NCBI GenBank assembly: GCA_022822085.1
Contig: JAJECK010000105.1
Coordinates: forward strand, 1-64,000
Length of the DNA stretch: 64,000 bases
Reading direction: 5' to 3'
DNA from: Candidatus Poribacteria bacterium
Lineage (GTDB): Bacteria; Poribacteria; WGA-4E; WGA-3G
In this document: positions 1 through 8,712 of the stretch, one piece after another
How positions within the stretch are numbered: position 1 is the stretch's first letter
Layout of the letters: each line of letters opens with the position of its first letter
The notes under the pieces: generated by a model
What the model saw: the letters and a program-made list of their open reading frames with translations, nothing else
The model's database searches: none
Told to the model about the DNA's origin: nothing
Program-made: the position numbers and the translations under genes

Positions 1-308
1 CTATCTCCGTCGGTGAGCTGATGTTCCTCTGTGCCATCACTATTGATGAGAAATATGGCAGCCTTTTGCCCCTGCCCTCGTTCAAACGGGAGGCTTCTAC
101 TAAAAACGATCTGCTTCCCGTTCGGTGACCAAACAGGCCACCATGCAGATTCTGTTGTTAACCTTTGCACATTCCTGCCGTCATCGTCCATCACATACAG
201 ACTTTTACTTCCATCTCGTTTGGATTTAAAAGCGATTTTTGCGTGTGTGAGGACGGGTATACAGAAGCATAAGAGCAGGCAAAATAGGATGACGCGTTTG
301 CTGTTCAC
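1..308 (-). CDS. Secreted TolB/PD40-type beta-propeller protein, N-terminal part (runs off the left edge)
   Basis: Only the first ~102 codons are in the window. The start is a GTG at 306-308, preceded at 5 bases by a clear GGAGGT; in-frame ATGs nearby belong to another frame. Residues 1-23 form a signal peptide (basic start, Leu/Cys-rich core, ending THA before KIAF). The mature part shows one PD40 blade and the start of another: IAFKSKRDG, LYVMDDDGRNVQRLT, then WSPNGKQIVFSR and FLINSDGTEEHQLT. These 'DG.. .RLT ... WSPDGK.I.F' units are the hallmark of WD40-like PD40 propellers (TolB and relatives). The protein is presumably exported to the periplasm or surface as a binding or scaffold propeller; ligand unknown. 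The C-terminal part cannot be judged. Confidence 0.75.
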   Translation of the reverse strand, partial: MNSKRVILFCLLLCFCIPVLTHAKIAFKSKRDGSKSLYVMDDDGRNVQRLTTESAWWPVWSPNGKQIVFSRSLPFERGQGQKAAIFLINSDGTEEHQLTDGD

Positions 309-406
309 TGTTCACCTCCATATTTTTACGGTCTCTGTGACGAGAGGTGCAGTTAGGTAAACCGCACCCCTCTTTGTTCTTTGCAAAATCAAAGCATGCC
401 GCCGAT

Positions 407-601
407 CTAATCGTGTTTTGGTGCATCTGTGACCCGGACTTTATAGGATTCCCAGTAGACACTTAAATTCCACCTATAAACATAGGCAGTAATTTTGTAG
501 TCAGACGCTGTAGAATTCGGATCACCGTCTCCTAAAGGAAAGGTATGTTCAAAAACATCATCATCGTCTACGCCGTCGCCGACAGAGTGACCGAAGGACA
601 T
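407..601 (-). CDS. Small hypothetical protein (64 aa) or gene remnant
   Basis: I do not recognise this ORF. It begins MSFGHSVGDG, has an Asp-rich patch (DDDDVFEH) and a C-terminal stretch rich in Tyr, Trp and Val (YKITAYVYRWN, ESYKVRVTDAP) that reads like the last strands of a beta-sandwich domain. No convincing ribosome-binding site precedes the ATG (an AAGGA lies ~17 bases away). The open frame continues only ~10 codons further upstream before a stop. It lies 98 bases upstream of the propeller gene on the same strand. It may be a short real gene or the tail of a decayed longer one. Confidence 0.35.
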   Translation of the reverse strand: MSFGHSVGDGVDDDDVFEHTFPLGDGDPNSTASDYKITAYVYRWNLSVYWESYKVRVTDAPKHD

Positions 602-1098
602 ATATACACACTTGCGAATCCTTATTGGACAACATCCTTATGTTTTACTCAATATGAGTTCATAGTATCCTTATGGCAGTGCTACGCGCAGATGGTGCTT
701 TTGTGATTGTTAGCACTATCGGCGCGCGCCCACGAGGGGGGTGCGTGCCCCGGTGTTATAGGATGGCAACTCATGCATTTAAAATCAAGTCAAATCTTCA
801 AAATAAACGCATTTTCATGGCTTAAGACACTCTTTGTATTGATATTTAGCGGATCCCCAGCAATTCTGATAAATATCAGATAATTAATTCGGTCCTTTTT
901 ATCTGTCCGATGCAGGTTTCGATCCTCCGCTGGCGAGGTTTCCTAACCTCGCCAAATTACCGATTTATTTTCTTAATCTTCATATAGCATTGGTCCCGTT
1001 GATTTGGTGTGCCATCTGTCACCTTGAATTTAACTAATCTATAGCGGATTGTTTGTCTTGTTCAACTGCGCGTTTGGCGTGTTCTAACATGTTGTACT
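602..1098. other. Gene-free stretch holding a degenerate MITE-like repeat
   Basis: No credible coding region is visible. The right part (about 860-987) is a degenerate copy of the repeat described at 18670-18883, including its hairpin at 932-953. The left part is unremarkable apart from a GC-rich patch near 720-752. Confidence 0.6.
860..987 (+). repeat. MITE-like repeat, copy A (degenerate left end)
   Basis: Shares with 18670-18883 the block ATTAATTCGGT near 882-892, the stretch leading into CCGCTGGCGAGG, the hairpin at 932-953 (arms GGCGAGGTT/AACCTCGCC around TCCT) and the right end reading CAAATTACCG then TTCTTAATCTTCAT. Only one hairpin is present here, against three in the copy near 18.7 kb. 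The outer left end (CACAAAC...) is not recognisable. Confidence 0.65.
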
Positions 1099-1809
1099 TC
1101 ACTGGAATTGTGCTATCACATCACCGAGTTTTTTGAGGGAATTATTACGCCGCAAGGTTTCTTTGTTGATATCAATATGTTCGGCTACTTCAGGAGATCG
1201 TGTTTCCTGGTATTTTTCACGGTCAATGTTCCTTTGCGTGAGATTAGGATTCAGTTCTCGGAGGACTCTTTCAGAAAACTCGGTTAGGTATTCTTTCGCG
1301 CCGCGACCGCCCTGTTCTGCCTCAACGATGTTCTCTGTGTTCCCTTTCTGATAACGGTCGGCTAATCGTTTGAAAGGTCGGTTTGCTGAGACTTTACTGC
1401 GACAGTTTTCCCTGAACTGGGCGCGTTTGGTTGCGTAATAACAAAAGATACCGAGACAATCTATGAGCAACCACGCCTCAAGCTCCTGAATAGCCTCTAC
1501 GAGAAATACTTTATCAGCAAAATCACGGTCATCTACTATTTGTTTAATTTGATTTATTAGAGAATTCGGTTGTTGTAATCGTTCATGGTGTGCTATCGGT
1601 CCGTCACGGTCAATGATTAAAATGACACAGTCCTCATCTTCAAGCAAATTTCGAATAGCATCCTTGAGTCGTACAGGGGGTTTAAGTCTACCAGTGGTGT
1701 CAATAGACATCGTTTCAAGTTTCAAATATTCCTTCAACTTATTTGCCAAACACTTGACTGCCTTTGCATCGTTGTCTGACTCTAAAGTCCAGATTCTTAT
1801 GCTTGGCAT
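1099..1809 (-). CDS. TOPRIM-like protein (DUF4276-like) paired with the upstream AAA ATPase
   Basis: A 236-residue protein with the layout of a minimal TOPRIM nuclease-type domain: a conserved acidic residue after the first strand (E10 in TLESDND), a D-x-D motif (D67 and D69 in LIIDRDG), and a downstream block ELEAWLLID (109-117). That ExEaW..aD block resembles DUF4276-type proteins and recurs in the protein at 45071-45667. TOPRIM domains of OLD-type systems bind Mg2+ through these acids and cut or nick nucleic acid; activity here is inferred. The C-terminal third is charged and probably helical. Its start overlaps the end of the ATPase gene by 13 bases, so the two are very likely co-translated and act together, plausibly as an anti-phage or DNA-surveillance module. 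Family assignment is from motifs only. Confidence 0.7.
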   Translation of the reverse strand: MPSIRIWTLESDNDAKAVKCLANKLKEYLKLETMSIDTTGRLKPPVRLKDAIRNLLEDEDCVILIIDRDGPIAHHERLQQPNSLINQIKQIVDDRDFADKVFLVEAIQELEAWLLIDCLGIFCYYATKRAQFRENCRSKVSANRPFKRLADRYQKGNTENIVEAEQGGRGAKEYLTEFSERVLRELNPNLTQRNIDREKYQETRSPEVAEHIDINKETLRRNNSLKKLGDVIAQFQ

Positions 1810-2975
1810 TCGGCTGTCTCCTCCATTTCATCTGGCAGGAGTCCGCTATCAAAGACGGCACTACCGATCCCAAAATCTGCAATCCAACCATCAAGTCCCT
1901 TCTTTTTGCCGCGGTAATCCTCAAGGTTGAGTACCTCTGTGCCGAACCCCGGACGGTTACGCAACAGTAAAACGCCGAGTGAATCTCCCAAACTTTCTGG
2001 ATTGAACGCACCAAGCAGTTGTGAACTGTGGGTTGTGATAATGACTTGAGAATATTGGGCAATTTGCTCAAGCACATGTGCAATGTCGGATAGGGCACCG
2101 GGGTGGAGATTCCGTTCCGGTTCTTCAATGGCGATAAGCGGGGGCAATTCAGGCTCGTTGAGCAAGGTGTAATATGCTATGAGGCGCAATGTACCATCCG
2201 AGGCACCATGCAACGGGACCAAATTTTTGTCCCCTTCTAATAGACAAAATTGGTTTTCTCCATCAATCGGACAGTAGGCTATTCCGCGATTTGTGCTTGC
2301 GGCAATGGCATCACTGATATTTCGGAAACTCTCTGGAGAGTTCTTATGCCAGTTCCAAAGAATCTTTGGCAAATCTATACCATAAGTGTCAAGTTTTGGA
2401 AATTCTCGAATCTCTGTTGTTGGTGAGAATGATGAAAGGTTGCTGCGTATAAAGTCTGGGACAAAATCATAAATTTGCCATTCCTTAATAAACTCAGCAA
2501 AAGCTTGTGTAATCGGTTTGTTTCCGTAATTTCCCGCTGATCCTAAAGCGAGTTTATTGGAGTTATATGTTGTCTCATTCTTACCTTGTTCATCTTGGAC
2601 TATTCCTTCCCCACTCTGGATTGAAATTACGTTTACGTTGTTAACCAACAATTGTTCATCAAGGAAGGAGAAATTGGGGTTCGCTTTTAGTTCTAAGTGA
2701 TATAAGGTTTTGTTTTCTTTTACTTTTGTCTGTAGATGAAAAGAGATTTTTTGCGCCTCACTTGTCCAAAGAGAATCCATGACTAATTTGTCTAAAGGCA
2801 AACTTTCACTTACTATAATTCTGTTGAGAAGATGTAATGCCAAGAAGGTGTTTGATTTTCCGCTTGCATTCGGTCCGACAAGCACCGTTAACGGTTTGAA
2901 TGGAAGCGTAACGTCCCGCAAACTTAAAAAGTTTTTGATATGTATTTTTTCTAAAAACGTTTTCCCTTCAAACAC
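1797..2975 (-). CDS. AAA/ABC-type ATPase (OLD/RecF-like, AAA_21 family)
   Basis: A 392-residue ATPase. Residues 8-30 form the first strands typical of RecF/SMC-like heads (HIKNFLSLRDV). Walker A is GPNASGKS at 34-41. The signature region reads GASDGTLRLIAY, followed by Walker B (LIAIEEPE), the NLHP segment and the switch histidine in ITTHSSQLL. This set is characteristic of the AAA_15/AAA_21 ATPases that accompany TOPRIM effectors in OLD, Gabija- and PARIS-type systems. The start is a GTG with a strong AGGAGGTGA seven bases upstream. The TOPRIM-like gene follows with a 13-base overlap. An RM specificity gene lies 73 bases upstream on the same strand, so the pair sits in a defence island. ATP-dependent control of the partner is inferred from relatives. 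Confidence 0.85.
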   Translation of the reverse strand: MFEGKTFLEKIHIKNFLSLRDVTLPFKPLTVLVGPNASGKSNTFLALHLLNRIIVSESLPLDKLVMDSLWTSEAQKISFHLQTKVKENKTLYHLELKANPNFSFLDEQLLVNNVNVISIQSGEGIVQDEQGKNETTYNSNKLALGSAGNYGNKPITQAFAEFIKEWQIYDFVPDFIRSNLSSFSPTTEIREFPKLDTYGIDLPKILWNWHKNSPESFRNISDAIAASTNRGIAYCPIDGENQFCLLEGDKNLVPLHGASDGTLRLIAYYTLLNEPELPPLIAIEEPERNLHPGALSDIAHVLEQIAQYSQVIITTHSSQLLGAFNPESLGDSLGVLLLRNRPGFGTEVLNLEDYRGKKKGLDGWIADFGIGSAVFDSGLLPDEMEETAECQA

Positions 2976-3048
2976 AGTTATTCACCTCCTATTTCCTCCG
3001 CTGTAATTATACACTGATATGTTGTGTTTATCAATTGAATTATAAACT

Positions 3049-4455
3049 CTAAATTTCAGGCACCTCCGAAACAGATTCTAACCAATCAATAGCAGCCTGT
3101 TCGTCCTGCTCAATAGCAATTTCGACTGCACGCTTAGCACACTCCAAAAGGTGTTTGGCACGTTTACGTCCGTTGAAGGAGTCAAGCACTTTCTGTTGAA
3201 TTTCAGCCTGTTTCTCTTGATGCAAAATAGGAATGACTGTTCCTGCAACTTGATCTGGCCTCCAATGGAGAATTACTGAACCACCTACATCCCGATTTAC
3301 CTGTTCTTGTGTCAGGACAGAATTAAGCACCAACGTCAAGTATTCATTTCCGATTTTATCTGTTTTGCTTTTCAAACGGAGTATTCCACCAGCAGGAATC
3401 ATTTTGTCGGGTGCTTCGCGCAAATAGTGAGCTATGCCAGGGGTTGCATCCTTACTGAGAAGGATTTCTCCCTGCTTCGGTTGGTGCTCCGTGATTTCTG
3501 CGTACAATTCTTCTGAAATGGACTTCTCTTGTGTGATTTCAAACGGACTGAGATTGCTCACCCGAACAAAAGGGATACCATCCTCAGTATACGCCTTGCT
3601 GCCAACCTCAACACACTTTTTCATAGTAACCAGGTTTTCCAAGGTATTCCAACCTCCCGCACAATTTTTGATGGCGTTGACAATATCATCATATTTCGGT
3701 TGAAAATAGTCCGCATCAATACGTCCAGCGGACTCAGTATCTGAAAAGTTTTTGACGTAGGTTAACTGCTGCTTCGGTTGCCAGTCGGCAAGACCAAGTT
3801 CGGAGAGGAGGAGGGTTTGTGCTTCACTATATCGCGTCTTTGATAGTTCTGTTAAATCTTTCGACTGGAGATAGGTTTTTTCGATTACAGACGGCAGGGC
3901 ATCCCAAACAGGTATCGGAATCTGATATAAAAAAGGTGGAGCAATATGAGGTTGTGCACTACCGTATTTACCTCTCTCTATGAATTTAGTACCATACTTA
4001 GTATTGAGGAAAATAGCGAGAAAGAAAGGGTTTAAGTTCCCGCTTTGGACGATAAGAGTGTCGGACATCGATATAGCATCGTTATTTTCAAGATAGATAG
4101 CACACTGACCAACATTTGCACCTGATCGCATTATCAGAATGTCTTTATAGCGTATGGTGTTTTCCTTCAAACGTTCTGCGTCTTCTTCTGAGATATAAAC
4201 AGGGTTTGATGTCAGATCAATAGAAAGCGGACGAACGTTTTGTCCTCTTAATAACAGAATGCCATCATCTACATAATTTCGCTTTATCTCTATAGGATGT
4301 CTTATCTTGACTTGAAAATCAATTAGTTTCTGTGAACCAATTTCTTGCAATTTGTGCTGAATTTTCAGATAGTCGGGATGGAAAAACTCCGCATCAAGCC
4401 GCAAAGAACGTGAACTATCTACTACAGATTGGTAATTAACGATAGAATACTGCAT
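3049..4455 (-). CDS. hsdS: Type I restriction-modification specificity subunit (HsdS)
   Basis: A 468-residue protein with the duplicated target-recognition architecture of HsdS. The first half has a TRD (LLRGQNVRPLSIDL, ILIMRSGANVGQCAIY, ending QIPIPVWDAL) and a helical spacer. The second half repeats the plan (FVRVSNLSPFEI, GEILLSKDATPGIAHYL, HWRPDQVAGTVIPIL) and ends in a second long helix. HsdS normally positions the HsdM/HsdR complex on a bipartite DNA site. The ATG at 4453-4455 is preferred because AGGA lies about nine bases upstream and the protein then starts MQYSIVNY; a start 12 codons further out is possible. hsdM upstream is broken and no hsdR is visible, so this subunit is probably orphaned unless partners exist elsewhere. 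Confidence 0.85.
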   Translation of the reverse strand: MQYSIVNYQSVVDSSRSLRLDAEFFHPDYLKIQHKLQEIGSQKLIDFQVKIRHPIEIKRNYVDDGILLLRGQNVRPLSIDLTSNPVYISEEDAERLKENTIRYKDILIMRSGANVGQCAIYLENNDAISMSDTLIVQSGNLNPFFLAIFLNTKYGTKFIERGKYGSAQPHIAPPFLYQIPIPVWDALPSVIEKTYLQSKDLTELSKTRYSEAQTLLLSELGLADWQPKQQLTYVKNFSDTESAGRIDADYFQPKYDDIVNAIKNCAGGWNTLENLVTMKKCVEVGSKAYTEDGIPFVRVSNLSPFEITQEKSISEELYAEITEHQPKQGEILLSKDATPGIAHYLREAPDKMIPAGGILRLKSKTDKIGNEYLTLVLNSVLTQEQVNRDVGGSVILHWRPDQVAGTVIPILHQEKQAEIQQKVLDSFNGRKRAKHLLECAKRAVEIAIEQDEQAAIDWLESVSEVPEI

Positions 4456-4527
4456 TATTAATATTCCTAATAATTGCTTGACATCCACCACGAATTTCTG
4501 TTATCCTACAATGTAGGAGGGTTCCCG

Positions 4528-4878
4528 ATGTCAGATCACTTCAACGAATTATTATTACAGACACTCAAAGAGGTAGGTGTCCGATTGGAGCGGCTTGAAG
4601 GACGCGTGGATCATGTCATAAACGAAAAAGCCGATAAGATAGATGTTAGTACCGTTAATACAGAACTCAAGGCTGTTACCGAAAAACTAAACCCAAAAGT
4701 AGACAAGACAGATGTCAACGACGTTAAGGTAGTTATCAACCGGTTTCGAGACGATCTTAGATCCCAAGGGCGATGCCTTGACCGCATTGAGACAAGGATT
4801 AAGACGCTTCAATGGACAATGACAGTTGGTTTCGCTGCACTGGGCATTATTCTTGTTTTCATGAAGGAGACTCTCTAA
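4528..4878 (+). CDS. Small coiled-coil protein with C-terminal membrane anchor (XhlA-like)
   Basis: A 116-residue protein on the opposite strand to the RM genes around it. The chosen ATG has GGAGG nine to ten bases upstream; an in-frame start 18 codons earlier lacks this. Residues 5-90 are a heptad-rich helix (LKEVGVRLERLEGRVD..., LRSQGRCLDRIETRIKTL). Residues 92-112 form one membrane span (MTVGFAALGIILVF) followed by a short basic/acidic tail. This layout matches small membrane-tethered coiled coils such as XhlA/DUF1640-type proteins. No enzymatic motif is visible. Function unknown; it separates hsdM and hsdS. Confidence 0.7.
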   Translation: MSDHFNELLLQTLKEVGVRLERLEGRVDHVINEKADKIDVSTVNTELKAVTEKLNPKVDKTDVNDVKVVINRFRDDLRSQGRCLDRIETRIKTLQWTMTVGFAALGIILVFMKETL

Positions 4879-4968
4879 CGGACCGCTAACGTAAGTTCGG
4901 TATCAGAATAACATAATCAGCGTCCCATATCCACGCGTTGGGTAGAAAATCTCTTGATTAAACTTATA

Positions 4969-5874
4969 TTACTGCCAAAAACTTAAACTTTCTTCCTTTG
5001 CCCACGCAATAAAAGTTTCAGCGATCCCATCTGGCAATTCTCCATTGTGATTGTGTAGGTCGTGTTCAACAATCAGGTGCCCGTTTTCATCTAATTTGGA
5101 CTGTCCATTCTCGTTTTGAAGGAACACATAATCGCCGGAATTATCCTTCCCACCTTTTTCGGAGACAGCAAAAAATATCGGATAGCCCTCATCTTTCTGT
5201 TTCGGACAAAGCGGTCCTTGGTCTGGATCATCGTTCCATTTCTGCAGGAACAGCACACTCGTTTTGGTGCCGGTATGCGGTTTGAAAGTATTGGTATCTA
5301 AACCGACGATTGCCAGAATGCGTGCACGTTCTGCGATGAACTCACGGATATATTTATCAGATGTGTTGTTGAATCTGCCTTGTGGTAGCACAATTGCCAT
5401 GCGTCCGCCGGGTTTGAGAAAGTCCAAATTTCGCTCAATAAACAGAATATCCCTGCCAACTTTGCTTTGTGCTTTGCCGTTTCCTTTAAACCCGAGGGTG
5501 TATTGATGCAGGATGCGGCTCTCCTTGATGTCCCCAGCAAAAGGTGGATTTGCCATCAGAATATCAAAATTGAATAGCCTGTTTTGGTCTCTTTCCGCTC
5601 TTAACGCTTTGAGTCGGTCAAATCCTCTGCCGTAGGTCATTATCCAATCTTTGTCTTTCTCAGTTCTGTCGCGCCAACGTTCATAGTCCAATGTGTTGAG
5701 GTGCAAGACGTTAGACTCACCGTCGCCTGCAATCAGGTTCAGTGTTCGTGCTACCCGGACAGTCTTTTCGTCAAAGTCAATGCCGAATATATTATCACGG
5801 ACATACTGCTTGTCGGGTGCAGACATTTCTGCGTTGGTGAAAGGTGTACCGGTGACTTGAAAAAAGGTATGCAC
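4969..5874 (-). pseudogene. hsdM: Type I DNA methyltransferase (HsdM), C-terminal fragment
   Basis: The ORF encodes the C-terminal ~300 residues of an HsdM-type N6-adenine methyltransferase. It contains the NPPF catalytic motif at 109-112 (FDILMANPPFAGD), the following FIERNLDFLKPGGRMAIVLPQG segment and the helical C-terminus. The N-terminal helical domain and the SAM-binding motif I are missing, so it cannot be active as it stands. Just upstream of the GTG at 5874 the same strand reads WGFPVH in frame and P-A-S-G in the neighbouring frame. These are recognisable pieces of the usual DPACGSGGF loop joined by a small deletion and frameshift. Homology then stops and a half copy of a mobile repeat (5902-5964) begins. 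Full-length HsdM is typically about 500-700 residues. Confidence 0.8.
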
Positions 5875-5901
5875 TGGGAAACCCCACTAGCAGGGATATA
5901 A

Positions 5902-5964
5902 CTGCCTCGTACGGATAAAATATTACCGAATTAATCAATTAATCTTCATAAAGTTTGTGCTACA
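5902..5964 (-). repeat. MITE-like repeat, half copy C
   Basis: This stretch matches, in inverted orientation, the left end of the repeat at 18665-18723: CTCGTACGGAT, then ATTACCGAATTAAT, then TTAATCTTCATAAAG and TTTGTGCTACA. The other half and the hairpin are missing. It abuts the point where hsdM homology stops. Confidence 0.7.
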
Positions 5965-6057
5965 AGGTGGCAACTTAAGTTACTATAAAATGTCCGAGGC
6001 GCAATAATTGCGCGACTACGAGCGATTATTAATCGGGGTTGGAACCCCTCCCACATT

Positions 6058-8712
6058 TTATTGTTCAAGGGATTGCTTGAAATTGCTGTCCAAAGGCTCG
6101 ACTAACTGGATGATTTTGTCGCGCTTTTGAGTGTCGTTGCGGGATTGGTATGTGATGGCGAGTTTTCTTCCTGTGCCAATCAGGAGTTTCTGGAGTTCTG
6201 GGGATTTGAGGTCTATTTTCAGTGCCTGTTCGTATTTTGATAAGGCATTTTTGGGTTGTCCACGATTGACTAAACAGATTGCAAGTGAACATCGGATATG
6301 AAGGAGTTTCGTCTTTGCAGCAACAACTTCGGGTTTCTCTGGTTCTTCTGTTGTTTCCGTTTCTGTTGTCTCTGCTTCTGTTGTTTCGGTTTTGGGTGGG
6401 TCTAATTTGAAGAGTTGTGCGACGAGGCGTGACTCAATGGCACGGATGTTTTGATATGCTACAGAATTCCGAGGTTCTTTTGCGAGGGTGGCTTCATAGG
6501 CAGTTATTGCTTTCAAGTAATCGGACTTAACAGTATAGAGATAACCGATCATGTTGTGGATATTTGTGCTTTTTTGGGCTTCTGGGATACTTTCAAAAAC
6601 TTCAATGGCTGCGTTGTATTTCTTTTGCTGCACCAGTTTGTTTCCACGATTGAGTTGCATGTTAAAGAGGACAGCTTTAGCTTGTTGATGGTCTGGATTG
6701 TTCGTCAGTATGTGTTCCAATTGGGTTTTTGCTTTGTCAAAGTTGCTTGTGTTCTGATATGCTTGCGATAGATTCAGCCGTAGATTGATGTCATTTGGAA
6801 ATAATTCTACTGCTTTTACGAGATGTTCAATTGCTGTTGCATGGTTATTAGTTTTTATCAAGTGCTGCGCGTATTGTATAGATACGGCTATGAGATTATG
6901 TTGTGCTTGTTCGTCATCTGGTTTTTGGTTGTGGACCTTTTGAAATGCTGATAGTGCTGATTGATATTGCCCTTTCTTGAGATACAATTCACCGAGCAGT
7001 GCTGTGATGTCGGGTTCATTTGGATGGAGTTTTTTCAGTTCAAGATAGGCATTTATGGCTGCGTCTATGTTGCCTTCTGCGCGAAGTGCGTTTGCCTTCT
7101 GCCACATAGCATCTGCTAAATTTGTGGTTGCGATTTTTAGGGCGGGGGCTAATTTGCGTGCTTGTTGGTAGGCGGCGATGGCTTCATCCCATTTCTTTTG
7201 CTCTTTCAGAGATATACCATAACCGACATAACATTTGGCTAACTCTTTTTGTGTTAACTTATCATCGGGTTGAATCTTGAGCACTTTTTGGTAGTAGTGG
7301 ATTGCTTTTGTGAACTTTCTATTTACGGAATAACCGTTTGCTAAGGACTGATAAGCAGTGGGGTTCTGGGGGTCAAGTTTAATTGCTTTTTCAGAGTAGA
7401 GTTCAGCGGTGTTGTAGTCTTTGATTTTCAGGGCGTTTCGCGTTTGGACAAGAAAGATTTGATACATATTTCGTTTTGTGGGTTTGTGATGGGGTGAAAG
7501 TTCTAACGCTTTTTCAAACGCCTGGATTGCTTTGTCAATATCCCCTTCGCGATAGTGCAGTACACCGAGATGATTGTATGCTTTGGCGTTATCAAGTTGT
7601 GTTTTTCGTTTGTCCGGCTTAACAAGTTTTTCTTGGAGCAGATTGATTGCGAGGGTCTGATTTCCTGTTTTTTCGTAGGCTTGCAGAAGTTGTTGGGATG
7701 CTGTCTGATGATTGGGGTCAAGACGTAGACATTCCTGAAAACTTTGAATTGCTGATTGCACATCACCTTTGTCAAAGTAGACAGTTCCGAGCAGGTAATG
7801 GAGGCGTGGATGGTCTGGCGTGCCTTCTATTCCCTGTTTTAGTAGATTAATTGCGATTTCATGTTGAGAGGTGTTGAGGGGGGTGTTGTAGAGTTTGCGT
7901 AACGTGTTTATATCGCGTTCGGATGGGTGTTGTGCTGATACGACTGCGTAATTGATATCATCTTCATTCGGACTGTGTCCCCATAAACCGAGTGCATGTC
8001 CTAACTCATGGAGACAAACCGATCGCATCTCTTTCTGTGTCAGCTCATCAATAGTGCCATCCCCTTCAAGTATGAGAATAATGTTCACCTTGAAATCTAT
8101 TTCATTATTCGGTTCGGCATGTTGATTTTGCGGGTCTGTGTCGGTTTCTTTTTTCTGTTCTGGTGTGTCGGTGGTGAAGATGATCTGTGCGGTGTTGTCA
8201 ATGCGGTTCAACTGTGCACTGCCGAGCCGTGTATCTAAATATGTAATAAAAATGCTTTCGCCGGCACTGATATGTATGTCTGCTTCTTCGGATGTGTCGG
8301 TTTCTTGAAATGTGACCAGTTCTTCTGATGCGGTTTGCCATACTTGCATTGCATGCCGTAGTTCTGGTAGGTATGGGCTGTCTTTTATGGTTTGTGAGAT
8401 GTAGACTTGTATTGGCATTTGTGTGAATCGTGTGATTCTGCCATCGGAGAAGAGTGTGATGTAGTTGAAGTAATCAGGTTCTGGATTGGCGGAGTCGTGT
8501 GCTGTTAGGGTTGTTATGGGGGATAGGAGGATGATGAGAGTGAAAGACAGCAATATATGGAAACCGCACCTTAACCGTACGGTTTTTATACCATTGAATA
8601 CGGGAGTCCTATTTTTCCTCTGGTGCCTTGATAAACTTATATTTCCCTGACTTGCGTAATTCTTTTTCAAGTTCACGGCAATATTCCCCGAATTTATGAG
8701 GATCGTGTCCAA
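6058..8712 (-). CDS. Matrixin-like zinc metalloprotease fused to ~13 TPR repeats
   Basis: The predicted protein (up to 884 residues) has a hydrophobic export segment at about 51-70, then a metzincin-type domain. The zinc motif HELGHALGLWGH (H235, H239, H245/H246 region) matches HExxHxxGxxH of matrixins. From about residue 285 to the end it consists of TPRs (for example YLLGTVYFDKGDVQSAIQSF, SLANGYSVNRKFTKAIHYYQ, NMIGYLYTVKSDYLKAITAY), with a Thr/Glu-rich linker near 790-810. It is probably exported and may cleave proteins recruited by the TPR solenoid. The start is uncertain: the ATG at 8712 lies inside the preceding gene and its first ~35 residues look like a shadow of it, yet no ATG, GTG or TTG occurs between that gene's stop and the export segment. 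The ends and zinc site are secure; the substrate is unknown. Confidence 0.8.
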   Translation of the reverse strand: MDTILINSGNIAVNLKKNYASQGNISLSRHQRKNRTPVFNGIKTVRLRCGFHILLSFTLIILLSPITTLTAHDSANPEPDYFNYITLFSDGRITRFTQMPIQVYISQTIKDSPYLPELRHAMQVWQTASEELVTFQETDTSEEADIHISAGESIFITYLDTRLGSAQLNRIDNTAQIIFTTDTPEQKKETDTDPQNQHAEPNNEIDFKVNIILILEGDGTIDELTQKEMRSVCLHELGHALGLWGHSPNEDDINYAVVSAQHPSERDINTLRKLYNTPLNTSQHEIAINLLKQGIEGTPDHPRLHYLLGTVYFDKGDVQSAIQSFQECLRLDPNHQTASQQLLQAYEKTGNQTLAINLLQEKLVKPDKRKTQLDNAKAYNHLGVLHYREGDIDKAIQAFEKALELSPHHKPTKRNMYQIFLVQTRNALKIKDYNTAELYSEKAIKLDPQNPTAYQSLANGYSVNRKFTKAIHYYQKVLKIQPDDKLTQKELAKCYVGYGISLKEQKKWDEAIAAYQQARKLAPALKIATTNLADAMWQKANALRAEGNIDAAINAYLELKKLHPNEPDITALLGELYLKKGQYQSALSAFQKVHNQKPDDEQAQHNLIAVSIQYAQHLIKTNNHATAIEHLVKAVELFPNDINLRLNLSQAYQNTSNFDKAKTQLEHILTNNPDHQQAKAVLFNMQLNRGNKLVQQKKYNAAIEVFESIPEAQKSTNIHNMIGYLYTVKSDYLKAITAYEATLAKEPRNSVAYQNIRAIESRLVAQLFKLDPPKTETTEAETTETETTEEPEKPEVVAAKTKLLHIRCSLAICLVNRGQPKNALSKYEQALKIDLKSPELQKLLIGTGRKLAITYQSRNDTQKRDKIIQLVEPLDSNFKQSLEQ

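Noticed and set aside
1099..2975. Calling the pair a PARIS or Gabija system
   Set aside because: The partner lacks recognisable DUF4435 features or a UvrD-like GajB. Only the general ATPase plus TOPRIM-like plan is supported, so no named system is assigned.
3049..5874. Functional type I restriction-modification system
   Set aside because: hsdM lacks its N-terminal half and motif I, and no hsdR is visible in the window.
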